64,000 bases of DNA from Pseudomonas haemolytica (lineage in GTDB: Bacteria > Pseudomonadota > Gammaproteobacteria > Pseudomonadales > Pseudomonadaceae), in NCBI RefSeq assembly GCF_009659625.1, contig NZ_VOIW01000006.1:248001-312000 (forward strand), given 5' to 3'. Under the pieces are notes generated by a model. The model was not told the DNA's origin. It did no database searches and saw only the letters and a list, made by a program, of their open reading frames with translations. Below, piece by piece: positions 34,375-42,455 of the stretch (position 1 is its first letter; every line of letters begins with the position of its first letter). A program made the translations under genes and the position numbers.

Positions 34375-34773
34375 ATGGCCCGACTCGAGCAATATGCCCC
34401 GCGTTTGTCCGCCACCGGTGGCCTGTGCCCACGGCGCGAGCGAATCGCCAAGCAACTGATCCTCGCCAACCTCGGCGAAAGCCTGGCCATCGCCGACCTG
34501 GCCCAGGCCTGCGCCTTGTCGCGCAGTCATTTTTCCCGCGCATTCAAGTGCACTACCGGCCTGTCGCCCCAGGATTGGATTCGCCAGCAGCGCATCCAGC
34601 GCGCCAAGGAGTTGATCACCGGTTCGTCCATGAGTCTCACGCAAATCAGCCTGGAATGTGGTTTCTGCGACCAGGCGCACTTCTGCCATATGTTCACGCG
34701 CAGCGAGGGTGTGAACCCGATGACCTGGCGAAACCACCAGTCGCGTCACAAACCTGAGGTAATCGCCGCCTAG
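34375..34773 (+). CDS. AraC-type DNA-binding domain protein without a sensor domain
   Basis: The 132 residues are almost entirely an AraC DNA-binding domain: helix-turn-helix 1 in LAIADLAQACALSRSHFSRAFKCTTGLSPQDW and helix-turn-helix 2 in MSLTQISLECGFCDQAHFCHMFTRSEGVNPMTWR. There is no ligand-binding domain, so it resembles SoxS/MarA-type proteins that act by their abundance. AAGGA lies 8 bases before the ATG. It is followed 58 bp later by a winged-helix ATPase regulator in the same direction. Confidence 0.85.
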   Translation: MARLEQYAPRLSATGGLCPRRERIAKQLILANLGESLAIADLAQACALSRSHFSRAFKCTTGLSPQDWIRQQRIQRAKELITGSSMSLTQISLECGFCDQAHFCHMFTRSEGVNPMTWRNHQSRHKPEVIAA

Positions 34774-34831
34774 TGGTCTTCTCGCACCTGGAATATGCTG
34801 GCCCATCCCTGTATCCAGAACCCGGGCAGCC

Positions 34832-37603
34832 ATGACTGACTTGAGCGACCAGGCCGTGCACTTCGGCCCCTATCGCATCCACCCGCGCCAGCGCCTGGTG
34901 CTGGAGGCCGGTCGCCCGCTGCGCCTGGGGCGGCGTGCGGTAGATATTCTGCTGGTCTTGCTGGAGCACGCCGGCAATGTGGTGAGCAAGCAGGAGCTGA
35001 TCGCGCGGGTATGGCCCAAAACCGTGGTGGAAGACGGCAATCTTCGGGTGCACATGGCAGCCTTGCGCAAGGCACTGGGTGATGGCCAGGCCGGGCAGCG
35101 CTATATCGTCACGGTCGCCCAGCGCGGCTACAGTTTTGTTGCCCCACTGAGCATCGAACCGATGACGCTACCCACAGGCGGTATGCCTCAACGCCCAAGC
35201 CATAACCTGCCGCTGCGACGCACACGAATGATCGGTCGCCAGGCCCTGATCGACACCCTGGTGCAGCAACTGCCGCAGCAGCGTTTTATCACCCTGACCG
35301 GCGCCGGTGGCATCGGCAAGACCACCGTCGCCCTGCGTGTCGCCGAGTTATTGATCGGGCATTACCGCGACGGTATTCACCTGCTGGACCTGGCGCCGCT
35401 CAGTACGGCATCGATGATCCTGCCCAACCTCGCCGCCCTGCTCGACCTTACACTTGGCGAGAATGCGCCGCTGGCCAACTTCGCCCGCAGCCTGCAGGCG
35501 CGCCAGATGCTGCTGGTGATCGACAACTGCGAACACCTGCTTGACGACATCGCCCTGATCAGCGAAACCCTGTTGCGCCATGCACCCCATCTGCACATCC
35601 TCACTACCAGCCGCGAAGCCCTGCGCGCCGAAGGTGAATATGTGCAACGCCTGGAACCGCTGGCCTGCCCGCCTGCCACCGGCAACCGTGCCCAGGCCCT
35701 GGGTTACCCGGCGATGCAATTGCTGATCGAGCGGGCCATGTCCCATCAGGACAACTTTGCCCTCAGCGAAGCTGAACTGCCACTGGCGATTGATATCTGC
35801 CAGCGCCTGGACGGTATTCCCCTGGCGATCGAACTGGTGGCCGCGCAAATCGAGCGATTCGGCTTGCAGGCGCTGCTGGTGCAGATGGAGGACAACTTCC
35901 GCCTGCTGGCCCGCGGGCGGCGCAGCGCCCTACCCCGCCAACAAACCCTGCGGGCGACCCTCGACTGGAGCTTTGACCTGCTCACCGAGTGCGAAAAAAC
36001 CTGCCTGCGCCGCCTCGCGGTCTTTCGCGCAGGCTTCAGCCTGGTCAGTGCCGCGGCGGTGATCACCGGGGAAACGATCGCCCCCGCCGAGGTGCTGGGC
36101 TCCATCACGCAACTGGTGGCCAAGTCACTGTTGAATGTGGAAGCCGGTGATGACGAGATGGTGTATCGCCTGCTGGATATCACCCGCACTTATGCCCTGG
36201 AAAAGCTCAGCCTCGCCGCTGAACTGGCAGCCACGCGAGAGCGCCACGCAGCCCGCTGCCTGGCGTTGATGGAACAGGCCCAGGCCGACTGGGAGCTGCT
36301 TGCCACGCAGCCTTGGATCGACCGTTATGCGCCGCTGCGCGAGGACGTACGCGCCGCACTCGACTGGGGCTTTGCCGAAGATCGCGGGCACTTGCTGGCT
36401 ATCCGCCTGACGGTCAGCGCGATGCCCCTGTGGCAGGAATTGTCATTGCTGCGTGAACACGGCGGCTATGTGGACACGGCATTGGCGCTGATAGGCCAGG
36501 TCAACACCCCCTGCACCCAATTGACCCTGCAACTGCAATTGGCGCTGGGCAGCCTCTCCTACCACGCCATGGGTGCTGCGCCCCAAACCATCGCGGCCTT
36601 TGTCAGTGCCGAACGCCTGGCCGAGGCGCGCCAGGACCTTGCTGGCCAGTTGCGTGCGGTCTCCGGGCATATGGCCGTGAACCTGTGTGCCGGGCGCTAC
36701 GCTCAAGCGCTGCAGCAGAGCCTGCAGTTTGCTCGCCTCGACCCGCGCACCGAACCGCTGCTGGACCTGAGCGCCCAGCGATTGCGCGCGCTGGCCCAGC
36801 ATTACACCGGAAACCAGGCGCTCGCCCGACACAATGCCGAGCAAGTGCTGCAGCGCATGAGTCACAGCGGCCATGTGAACCGGTTCGCCCACGGCGTCGG
36901 CGTGCAATACGACCAAAGCGTCGCGTCCCTGACCCTGCTCGCGCGGATCCTGTGGCTGCAGGGCCTTCCCGATCGCGCCTGGCGCACCGCCAGCCAGGCG
37001 CTGGAACTGGCACTGCAGATCAATCATGGCACGTCGATCTGCTACACCCTGGCCCTGGCCGGGGTGGTGATCGCCCGTTACAACGGCGCCGAACACGAGG
37101 CACAAACCCTGCAAAGGCGACTGCTTGAGGAGTCGCACAAGCATTCAGCGCAGTTGTTCCAGACCTGGGCCGGGCATTACGCCGGTATCCTCGGCAATCA
37201 GCATTTGCAGGGCCTGGGCCTGATTGAGGACACCCTGATCACATTGGGTGCCGACGAAGTCGATGACGCAGCCTTCGAGCGCGCACGCAATGGCTCTGCG
37301 GGTTGGTGCGCGCCGGAAATCCTGCGGGTCCGCGCCGAGCAGTGGGTGCACCAGGGCGACAGGCTCGCCGCTGAACCCCTGCTGCTCGAAGCCCTGGGCG
37401 TGGCGCATCAGCAAGGTGCCCTGGCCTGGGAGCTGCGCTGTGCGACTTCCCTGGCACGACTTTGGTGCCAGCAGGGGCGCCTGCAGGCCGCCCGGGATCT
37501 GCTGGGCTCGGTCTACGGGCGTTTTACCGAAGGATTCGCCACCCAGGATTTAATCCGAGCACGCCGCCTGCTCGACCAGTTGCAGGACAAACGGCCGGCC
37601 TGA
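34832..37603 (+). CDS. Winged-helix STAND-type ATPase regulator (923 aa)
   Basis: This is a three-part regulator. An OmpR-type winged helix occupies residues 1-105 (FGPYRIHPRQRLVLEAGRPL, IARVWPKTVVEDGNLRVHMA, VAQRGYSFVAP). A nucleotide-binding domain has Walker A GAGGIGKTTV at about 157-166, Walker B-like MLLVIDNCEHLLDD and the sensor LTTSREALRAEGEYV. A long helical repeat C-terminus of about 450 residues follows. This is the family of NTPase transcription factors related to AfsR/MalT, but with the DNA-binding domain at the N-terminus. Its last 54 bp overlap the convergent homologous gene. The signal and target are unknown. Confidence 0.85.
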   Translation: MTDLSDQAVHFGPYRIHPRQRLVLEAGRPLRLGRRAVDILLVLLEHAGNVVSKQELIARVWPKTVVEDGNLRVHMAALRKALGDGQAGQRYIVTVAQRGYSFVAPLSIEPMTLPTGGMPQRPSHNLPLRRTRMIGRQALIDTLVQQLPQQRFITLTGAGGIGKTTVALRVAELLIGHYRDGIHLLDLAPLSTASMILPNLAALLDLTLGENAPLANFARSLQARQMLLVIDNCEHLLDDIALISETLLRHAPHLHILTTSREALRAEGEYVQRLEPLACPPATGNRAQALGYPAMQLLIERAMSHQDNFALSEAELPLAIDICQRLDGIPLAIELVAAQIERFGLQALLVQMEDNFRLLARGRRSALPRQQTLRATLDWSFDLLTECEKTCLRRLAVFRAGFSLVSAAAVITGETIAPAEVLGSITQLVAKSLLNVEAGDDEMVYRLLDITRTYALEKLSLAAELAATRERHAARCLALMEQAQADWELLATQPWIDRYAPLREDVRAALDWGFAEDRGHLLAIRLTVSAMPLWQELSLLREHGGYVDTALALIGQVNTPCTQLTLQLQLALGSLSYHAMGAAPQTIAAFVSAERLAEARQDLAGQLRAVSGHMAVNLCAGRYAQALQQSLQFARLDPRTEPLLDLSAQRLRALAQHYTGNQALARHNAEQVLQRMSHSGHVNRFAHGVGVQYDQSVASLTLLARILWLQGLPDRAWRTASQALELALQINHGTSICYTLALAGVVIARYNGAEHEAQTLQRRLLEESHKHSAQLFQTWAGHYAGILGNQHLQGLGLIEDTLITLGADEVDDAAFERARNGSAGWCAPEILRVRAEQWVHQGDRLAAEPLLLEALGVAHQQGALAWELRCATSLARLWCQQGRLQAARDLLGSVYGRFTEGFATQDLIRARRLLDQLQDKRPA

Positions 37604-39058
37604 AAACACGCCCATGCATTGCCCATAGCCCTGCTGTAAGCGCTCGACCTGACGCGGGTCACGCAGTTGCGCCAGGGCGTAGCTGCGCACGCAGTTGAGC
37701 AGGCGATAGCGGCGCTGCGGGCCCAGGCCAGGCTCGACGTTCAATAGAGAGACATTGACCAGGCGCGCCAGCAGATAGGCCAGGTCGGCGTGCTCAAGCT
37801 CGGTACCGCTTACCAGGTCGCTCAAGGTAGGCAAGGTCACCGCCATCTTGAACAAACCCAACTGCAGGAACAGCCAGCACTCCGGCAGGCTCAGGCGTTC
37901 GTAGCTCCAATCCAGGGCAGCGGCCAGTGAACGATGATGTTCCACCGCCGTACGGCGCCCACGGGTCAGCACCTGCAGCCCCGTGCGCACTTGCCTCTGC
38001 ACACCGCCAATGCCCAACGCGTCGACCTGGGCTGCCGCCAGTTCAAGGGCCAGCGGGATACCGTCCAGGCGCGAACAAACATCGCGTATCGCTGCCAGGT
38101 CCTGGCGCCTCAATACAAAACCCTGCTGACTGGCGCGTACCCGTGCGACGAAAAGTTGTACCGCAGGACAGCCCATCACCTGCTCGACACTACTTAACGC
38201 CGACGGTGACGGCACGGCCAATCGCGGCACACGCAGCACCCACTCACCAGGGGCCAGCAAGGCTTCGCGGCTGCTGACCAGCACGCTGACGCCGGGCGCC
38301 CGTTCGCGCAATGCGCGCACCAGCTTGCGACAGGCACCCAGCAGCAGGTCGGCACCATCGAGTACCAGCAGCAACTGACGCGAGGCCAGTCGGCGGCACA
38401 GCTCATCAAGGCTCTGGCAGGCCTCCAGCTGAAATACCGTGGCCAGCGTGCCGAGCAGTTCGTGTGGCGCCTGCATCGGGGTCAAATCGACCCACCACAC
38501 CCCGTCGCAATAGCGTGGCAACACGCGCTCGGCCACGGCCAGGGCCAACGTACTTTTGCCAATGCCGGCTACCCCGGTGAGCGTCAACAGACGGTGCCCG
38601 GTCATGCGCCGCACCAGCATGCCCACCAGTTCATCGCGACCGCATACCGGGCTGAGCCGCGCAGCCAGGTTGTGTTGGGGCAGCAGCGCCGGCTGCGTGC
38701 CTTGCACGGGCGCGACGAAGCAGTAACCGCGCTGGGGATGATTGAGGATCAAGCGTCGCCCGTCGAGGGCACGTCGCAACGCCGCTATGTGCACGCGCAG
38801 GTTATTGTCTTCGACCACACTGTTGGGCCAGACCCGCTCGATCAACGTGGCCTTGCTGACGAACTGCCCGGGCGCCTCGAGCAATACCGCGAGAATATCC
38901 AAGGCACGTCCGCCCAGGGGCACCGGCCAGCCCGCCTTGCTGACCAGGCGCTGTTGCCGATGAAAGGTGTAGGGGCCGAAATTCACCGCGGCACAATTTT
39001 GCATGTCCGTAACAGCGCTGGAACACCCGTGCTTGAGTGCCTGCGCATCCTTTTCCAT
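37550..39058 (-). CDS. Winged-helix STAND-type ATPase regulator, short form (502 aa)
   Basis: This is a paralogue of the convergent 923-residue regulator, with the same N-terminal winged helix (FGPYTFHRQQRLVSKAGWPV, IERVWPNSVVEDNNLRVHIA, HPQRGYCFVAP) and nucleotide-binding domain (Walker A GVAGIGKSTL near 162, LLLVLDGADLLLG, SSREALLAPGEWVLRV). It ends soon after the ATPase winged domain (YRLLNCVRSYALAQL) and lacks the long helical repeat region. A start at 39004 is also possible. The shared 54 bp at the two 3' ends means neither gene can be extended without affecting the other. Confidence 0.83.
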   Translation of the reverse strand: MEKDAQALKHGCSSAVTDMQNCAAVNFGPYTFHRQQRLVSKAGWPVPLGGRALDILAVLLEAPGQFVSKATLIERVWPNSVVEDNNLRVHIAALRRALDGRRLILNHPQRGYCFVAPVQGTQPALLPQHNLAARLSPVCGRDELVGMLVRRMTGHRLLTLTGVAGIGKSTLALAVAERVLPRYCDGVWWVDLTPMQAPHELLGTLATVFQLEACQSLDELCRRLASRQLLLVLDGADLLLGACRKLVRALRERAPGVSVLVSSREALLAPGEWVLRVPRLAVPSPSALSSVEQVMGCPAVQLFVARVRASQQGFVLRRQDLAAIRDVCSRLDGIPLALELAAAQVDALGIGGVQRQVRTGLQVLTRGRRTAVEHHRSLAAALDWSYERLSLPECWLFLQLGLFKMAVTLPTLSDLVSGTELEHADLAYLLARLVNVSLLNVEPGLGPQRRYRLLNCVRSYALAQLRDPRQVERLQQGYGQCMGVFSGRPFVLQLVEQAACSD

Positions 39059-39153
39059 GGGCTCGACGCTATCTTGCCAGTTGGCGATATCAGGACAATG
39101 CCGACACGGGGAGCAATACGGACAATCGAGTGCCCCAGACGGACATTGTGTTG

Positions 39154-40104
39154 TTAACTGAACTGTTGTCGGTACTGGGTGGGGTTCAGGCCGAGCTTTT
39201 CACTGAACAGAAAGCGCATATGCCTCACGCTACCAAAACCTGCGTGAAATGCCACGGTCTTGAGCGGCAGGTCGGTGGTTTCCAACAGTTGCCGGGCACG
39301 GTCGATGCGTGCGCCCTGCAGGAAAACCATCGGCGTCATCTGCACGTCCTTGGCGAACAGACGCGCAAAATGCCGTGCACTCATGCCAGCCAGTTCGGCC
39401 ATGGACTCGATGGTAAAGGGTTGATCCAGATGCGCCAGCACGTGGTTCTGCACGCGGGTGATCGCGGTTTCCTGAGGCGCCACGGCAGCGGTCATCGGGC
39501 TGAACTGGGCCTGGCCGCCCTGGCGCTTCATCACCACCAGCAACACCTTGGCCACGTCCACCGCCACTTGCTTGCCATGGTCCTGGGCGACCACCGAGAG
39601 GGCCAGGTCGATACCGGCGGTGACGCCGCCCGAGGTGATCAGGCGCCCGTCCTGCAGGTAGATGCGATCGGTCTCGACGATGGCGTTGGGGAACGCCTTG
39701 ATCAACCGCTCGGTGTAATGCCAATGGGTGGTCACACGGTGGCCATCGAGCAAACCGGCATGCCCGAGCACAAAGGCGCCGGTGCAGATCGAGCCGAAAC
39801 GCCGTGCGCGTGGCGCAGCGGTTTTCAGCCAAGGCAGCAACGCAGGATGGCATTCGTTATAGGCGCCCGGGCCGCCTGGCACCAGCAGCAGGTCGTAGGC
39901 GGCCTGGGCCTGGTCCAACTGCAGGTCGGTCTGGACCCTCACGCCGTTGGAGGCCCGCAATGGACCGGGCTCAGTGCCGAGGGTGAGGATTTGATAGTGA
40001 TCGGCTGCGGGCAGGTAGCGGTTGGCAATCGAAAACACCTCCAGCGGCCCGGCCATGTCGAGCAGCAGGAAGTCCGGAAACAGCGCCATGGCCACGGTTT
40101 TCAT
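39154..40104 (-). CDS. GlxA-family transcriptional regulator (DJ-1/PfpI plus AraC)
   Basis: This 316-residue protein has an N-terminal DJ-1/PfpI-like domain (TVAMALFPDFLLLDMAGPLEVFSIANRYLP, LLLVPGGPGAYNE, and the nucleophile-elbow Cys in SICTGAFVLGHAGLLDGHRVTTHW) followed by an AraC DNA-binding domain (IESMAELAGMSARHFARLFAKDV and VAFHAGFGSVRHMRFLFSEKLGLNPTQYR). Relatives regulate arginine, carnitine and glycine-betaine metabolism. The neighbouring pirin gene is divergent, 179 bp away, and could be a target. Three GGACAAT-like repeats lie beyond its 3' end. Confidence 0.9.
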   Translation of the reverse strand: MKTVAMALFPDFLLLDMAGPLEVFSIANRYLPAADHYQILTLGTEPGPLRASNGVRVQTDLQLDQAQAAYDLLLVPGGPGAYNECHPALLPWLKTAAPRARRFGSICTGAFVLGHAGLLDGHRVTTHWHYTERLIKAFPNAIVETDRIYLQDGRLITSGGVTAGIDLALSVVAQDHGKQVAVDVAKVLLVVMKRQGGQAQFSPMTAAVAPQETAITRVQNHVLAHLDQPFTIESMAELAGMSARHFARLFAKDVQMTPMVFLQGARIDRARQLLETTDLPLKTVAFHAGFGSVRHMRFLFSEKLGLNPTQYRQQFS

Positions 40105-40283
40105 AAGCGGGAATGTCCATCGAGCAGGAATGCGGCGGGCATTATGGCACGTCTTTCAATGTCCACCTGAGAGAGACAGTTATTCAATTTTCACCTTCTT
40201 AATGAATATATGGATAACCATTAATCTTCTTCTCACGCAAGCGCACTGCATCTCGCAACCCGCGCTCACTTGAGGACTGGACC

Positions 40284-41006
40284 ATGCTGACCCTTCGCAA
40301 AGCTTCCGAACGCGGCGCCGCCAATCACGGTTGGTTGAAGTCGTTCCACACGTTCTCCTTCGCCAGCTACTGGAACCCCAAGGAGCAGGGTTTTTCCGAC
40401 CTGCTGGTGATCAACGATGACCGCGTCGCCGCCGGCAAAGGTTTTGGCCAGCACCCGCACCGCGACATGGAGATTTTCTCCTATGTGCTCGAAGGCGCCC
40501 TGGAACACAAGGACACCCTGGGCACCGGCTCGGTGATCCGCCCTGGCGATGTACAGCTGATGAGCGCCGGCAGCGGCGTGGCCCACAGTGAGTTCAACCA
40601 TAGCCAAAACCGTGGGGTGCACTTCCTGCAAATCTGGATCGTGCCCGATGAAACCGGCGCCAAGCCACGCTATCAGCAGGAGCACTTCAGTGAAGCGCAG
40701 AAACGCGGGCGCTTGCAGTTGATCATCTCGCCGGATGGCGCCAATGGCTCACTGAAGGTGCGCCAGGATGCGCGGGTGTATGCCGGGCTGTTCAACGGTG
40801 ATGAAAGCACCCGCCTGGAGCTCGCGCCGGATCGTTATGCCTACATCCATGTGGCGCGGGGCAGCGTTGAACTCAATGGCCAGCGCTTGCAGGAAGGTGA
40901 CGGCGCCCGCCTGCGCGATGAGCGCCAGATTCGCCTCAGCCATGGCGAGGACGCCGAGGTGCTGGTGTTTGACCTGCGCCCACAGGAGTTGCCGCACATG
41001 CCGTGA
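40284..41006 (+). CDS. Pirin family protein
   Basis: This is a 240-residue bicupin. The N-terminal cupin carries the pirin metal motif (FGQHPHRDMEIFSYVLEGALEHKDTLG, then MSAGSGVAHSEFNHS). The C-terminal cupin-like half (YIHVARGSVELNGQRLQEGDGARL) lacks metal ligands. It resembles YhaK/YhhW, which have quercetinase activity or act as redox sensors. GAGG precedes the ATG. A hairpin at 41017-41040 follows the stop. Confidence 0.92.
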   Translation: MLTLRKASERGAANHGWLKSFHTFSFASYWNPKEQGFSDLLVINDDRVAAGKGFGQHPHRDMEIFSYVLEGALEHKDTLGTGSVIRPGDVQLMSAGSGVAHSEFNHSQNRGVHFLQIWIVPDETGAKPRYQQEHFSEAQKRGRLQLIISPDGANGSLKVRQDARVYAGLFNGDESTRLELAPDRYAYIHVARGSVELNGQRLQEGDGARLRDERQIRLSHGEDAEVLVFDLRPQELPHMP

Positions 41007-41016
41007 CGGCCTGATT

Positions 41017-41040
41017 GATGGCCCGGTGAGACGGGCCATC
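41017..41040 (+). terminator. Hairpin after the pirin gene
   Basis: The stem GATGGCCCG/CGGGCCATC has 9 perfect pairs around GTGAGA and lies 10 bp after the pirin stop codon. There is no T-run, so termination would be weak or Rho-assisted. Confidence 0.45.
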
Positions 41041-41166
41041 GCTGGCGTCGATAGTCACCATCAGCGCAATGAAGTTCTCTTAAAAAATCCAACGCGTAAC
41101 ATCAAACCCATGCCAAACGGCACCCAACTAAAACATTCGGAGCACATCACCATGTAACGCCAACTC

Positions 41167-41421
41167 TTGCTTAGCCTCGCTTTCTCGGTACTCGCTGCCA
41201 ACGCTTTTGCCCACCCGGTTGTCGCTGAAGGGGGTGCGGATCGCCTGATAGAAACCCGTGTTGCCGAAGGTGGCGCCGATCGCTTGCAGGAACGTGGCCT
41301 GGCTGAAGGCGGTGCTGATCGTCTGCAAGAACGCGGCCTCGCTGAAGGTGGTGCTGATCGTCTGCAAGAACGCGGCCTGGCTGAAGGTGGTGCCGAGCGT
41401 CTGCTGAGCACCCACGTATAA
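41167..41421 (+). CDS. Small secreted protein with five 13-residue repeats, damaged start
   Basis: From TTG 41167 the frame encodes 84 residues: the rest of a signal peptide (LLSLAFSVLAANAFAHPVV) followed by five tandem units of the form AEGGADRLQERGL. I know similar small repeat proteins in Pseudomonas, some annotated as phage infection proteins, with no firm function. The expected start, ATG 41152 with GGAG 9 bases upstream, is followed at once by TAA. An A-to-T change in an AAA lysine codon would explain this. Expression would need reinitiation at TTG 41167. A strong terminator follows. Confidence 0.65.
   Translation: MLSLAFSVLAANAFAHPVVAEGGADRLIETRVAEGGADRLQERGLAEGGADRLQERGLAEGGADRLQERGLAEGGAERLLSTHV
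41224..41418 (+). repeat. 39-bp tandem repeat array inside the small secreted protein gene
   Basis: Five consecutive 39-bp units each encode a 13-residue module AEGGADRLxExxx. The central units are nearly identical in DNA, and the outer ones have diverged. Unit number could change by slippage or recombination without altering the frame. Confidence 0.88.
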
Positions 41422-41446
41422 CCCCGCGCTGTCGGCGGGACACCCC

Positions 41447-41474
41447 AAACCGGCCTGATCAGCCGGTTTTTTTT
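41447..41474 (+). terminator. Rho-independent terminator
   Basis: AACCGGC and GCCGGTT pair around a short CTGATCA loop, followed by a run of eight T. It lies 26 bp after the repeat-protein stop codon, which indicates that this locus is, or was, transcribed. Confidence 0.92.
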
Positions 41475-41623
41475 CGACTGCGATTTGCATCTACACAATG
41501 CTGTAACGGCCACCGTAACCACGATGCGCAGCGAGCCGCTGTAAGAGCGGAACCAATAGCGGCCGTTACCGCAGAAATGGATATGTACTCGAACCAACGC
41601 AAGATCCTGGTCGCCTGTCAGGC

Positions 41624-41654
41624 CGCCTTCGCGAGCAAGCCCGCTCCCACATTT
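41624..41654 (+). repeat. Single REP-like sequence
   Basis: GCCTTCGCGAGCAAGCCCGC followed by TCCCACATTT is a common Pseudomonas intergenic REP sequence, here a lone copy without an inverted partner. Apart from this, the terminator before it and the AraC remnant after it, I see nothing in 41475-41899. Confidence 0.7.
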
Positions 41655-41707
41655 GGATCGCAGGGCATCAGCTAGTAGGTCTGCGACTAATACAGCCGTC
41701 GTCACCT

Positions 41708-41818
41708 TCATCCCTGAACAATCAGGAATTTCTTGCGATACGCCGCCGGCAACATCCCCACCCGTTGCTGAAACAGGCAGCGAAACGAGTTGCTGTCTGC
41801 GGCTTGCACTTTTCGCAT
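41708..41818 (-). pseudogene. C-terminal remnant of an AraC-family regulator
   Basis: The minus strand encodes 36 codons ending at TGA 41708-41710. They read ADSNSFRCLFQQRVGMLPAA then YRKKFLIVQG, which is the final helix and tail of an AraC DNA-binding domain of the GlxA type (S-FRR-F-Q-VG-P-YR). No upstream part of such a gene exists: beyond 41818 the sequence is the thioesterase leader. Most of a regulator gene has therefore been deleted here. Confidence 0.6.
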
Positions 41819-41899
41819 GCAATAAGTCATTTGTGCACCTTCCTTAGCCGACTCCACGCCCTTACAGTGCTGCCATTGATCAACTGTCTGGCGTCTTTA

Positions 41900-42442
41900 A
41901 TGAATCTCTGGTTTCGATTACTGCATATGCTCCTGCGTCGCCCCTGGCGCAAACCGGTACATGGTCTGGACACCACCGTGGTGCGCATGCGGGTCTGGCC
42001 GCTGGACCTGGACCTCAACCGGCATGTCACCAACGGCCGGTATTTCACCCTGGCGGATGTGGCGCGCATGGATTTTGTCTTGCGCACTGGCGCCTTCCGC
42101 GTGGCGCTGCGCCACAAGGCAATGCCGATCGTGGGGGATACCTGGGGTAAATTTCGCCGGGAATTGAAGCTATTCGAGGTGTTCGACGTGCACACCCGCA
42201 TGCTCGGCTGGGACCACAAGTGGAGCCTGATGGAACACCGTTTCGTCAGTAATGGCCGGGTGGTCGGCGTGGTGGTGATGCGCGGGCTGTTTCGCTCTGC
42301 CAAGGGCACCCTGCCCCCGGCCGAATTTGTACGGGAGCTGGGCTTGGATGAGACCTCGCCAGCGATGCCGCAATGGCTGAGTGACTGGGCGCGCAGTTGC
42401 GATGAAATGAGTGTGCAACTGCGGGAAGAGGAACAGCTTTAG
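41900..42442 (+). CDS. Acyl-CoA thioesterase family protein (hotdog fold)
   Basis: This 180-residue hotdog-fold protein has TTVVRMRVWPLDLDLNRHVTNGRYFTLADVARMDFVLRTG, in which the D-x-N-x-H-x-N-N-type motif is the catalytic/substrate region of 4-hydroxybenzoyl-CoA and FadM-like thioesterases. It continues with LKLFEVFDVHTRMLGWDHKWSLMEHRFVSNGRVVG. The ATG at 41900 gives the typical opening. Longer frames reach back to 41765 but are not conserved. It is convergent with pvdP, 13 bp apart. Confidence 0.82.
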   Translation: MNLWFRLLHMLLRRPWRKPVHGLDTTVVRMRVWPLDLDLNRHVTNGRYFTLADVARMDFVLRTGAFRVALRHKAMPIVGDTWGKFRRELKLFEVFDVHTRMLGWDHKWSLMEHRFVSNGRVVGVVVMRGLFRSAKGTLPPAEFVRELGLDETSPAMPQWLSDWARSCDEMSVQLREEEQL

Positions 42443-42455
42443 GGCAACACCGCAC

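Noticed and set aside
41224..41418. Tandem 39-bp repeats considered as a CRISPR array
   Set aside because: There are no spacers. The units are contiguous, encode a 13-residue module in frame and follow a signal peptide.
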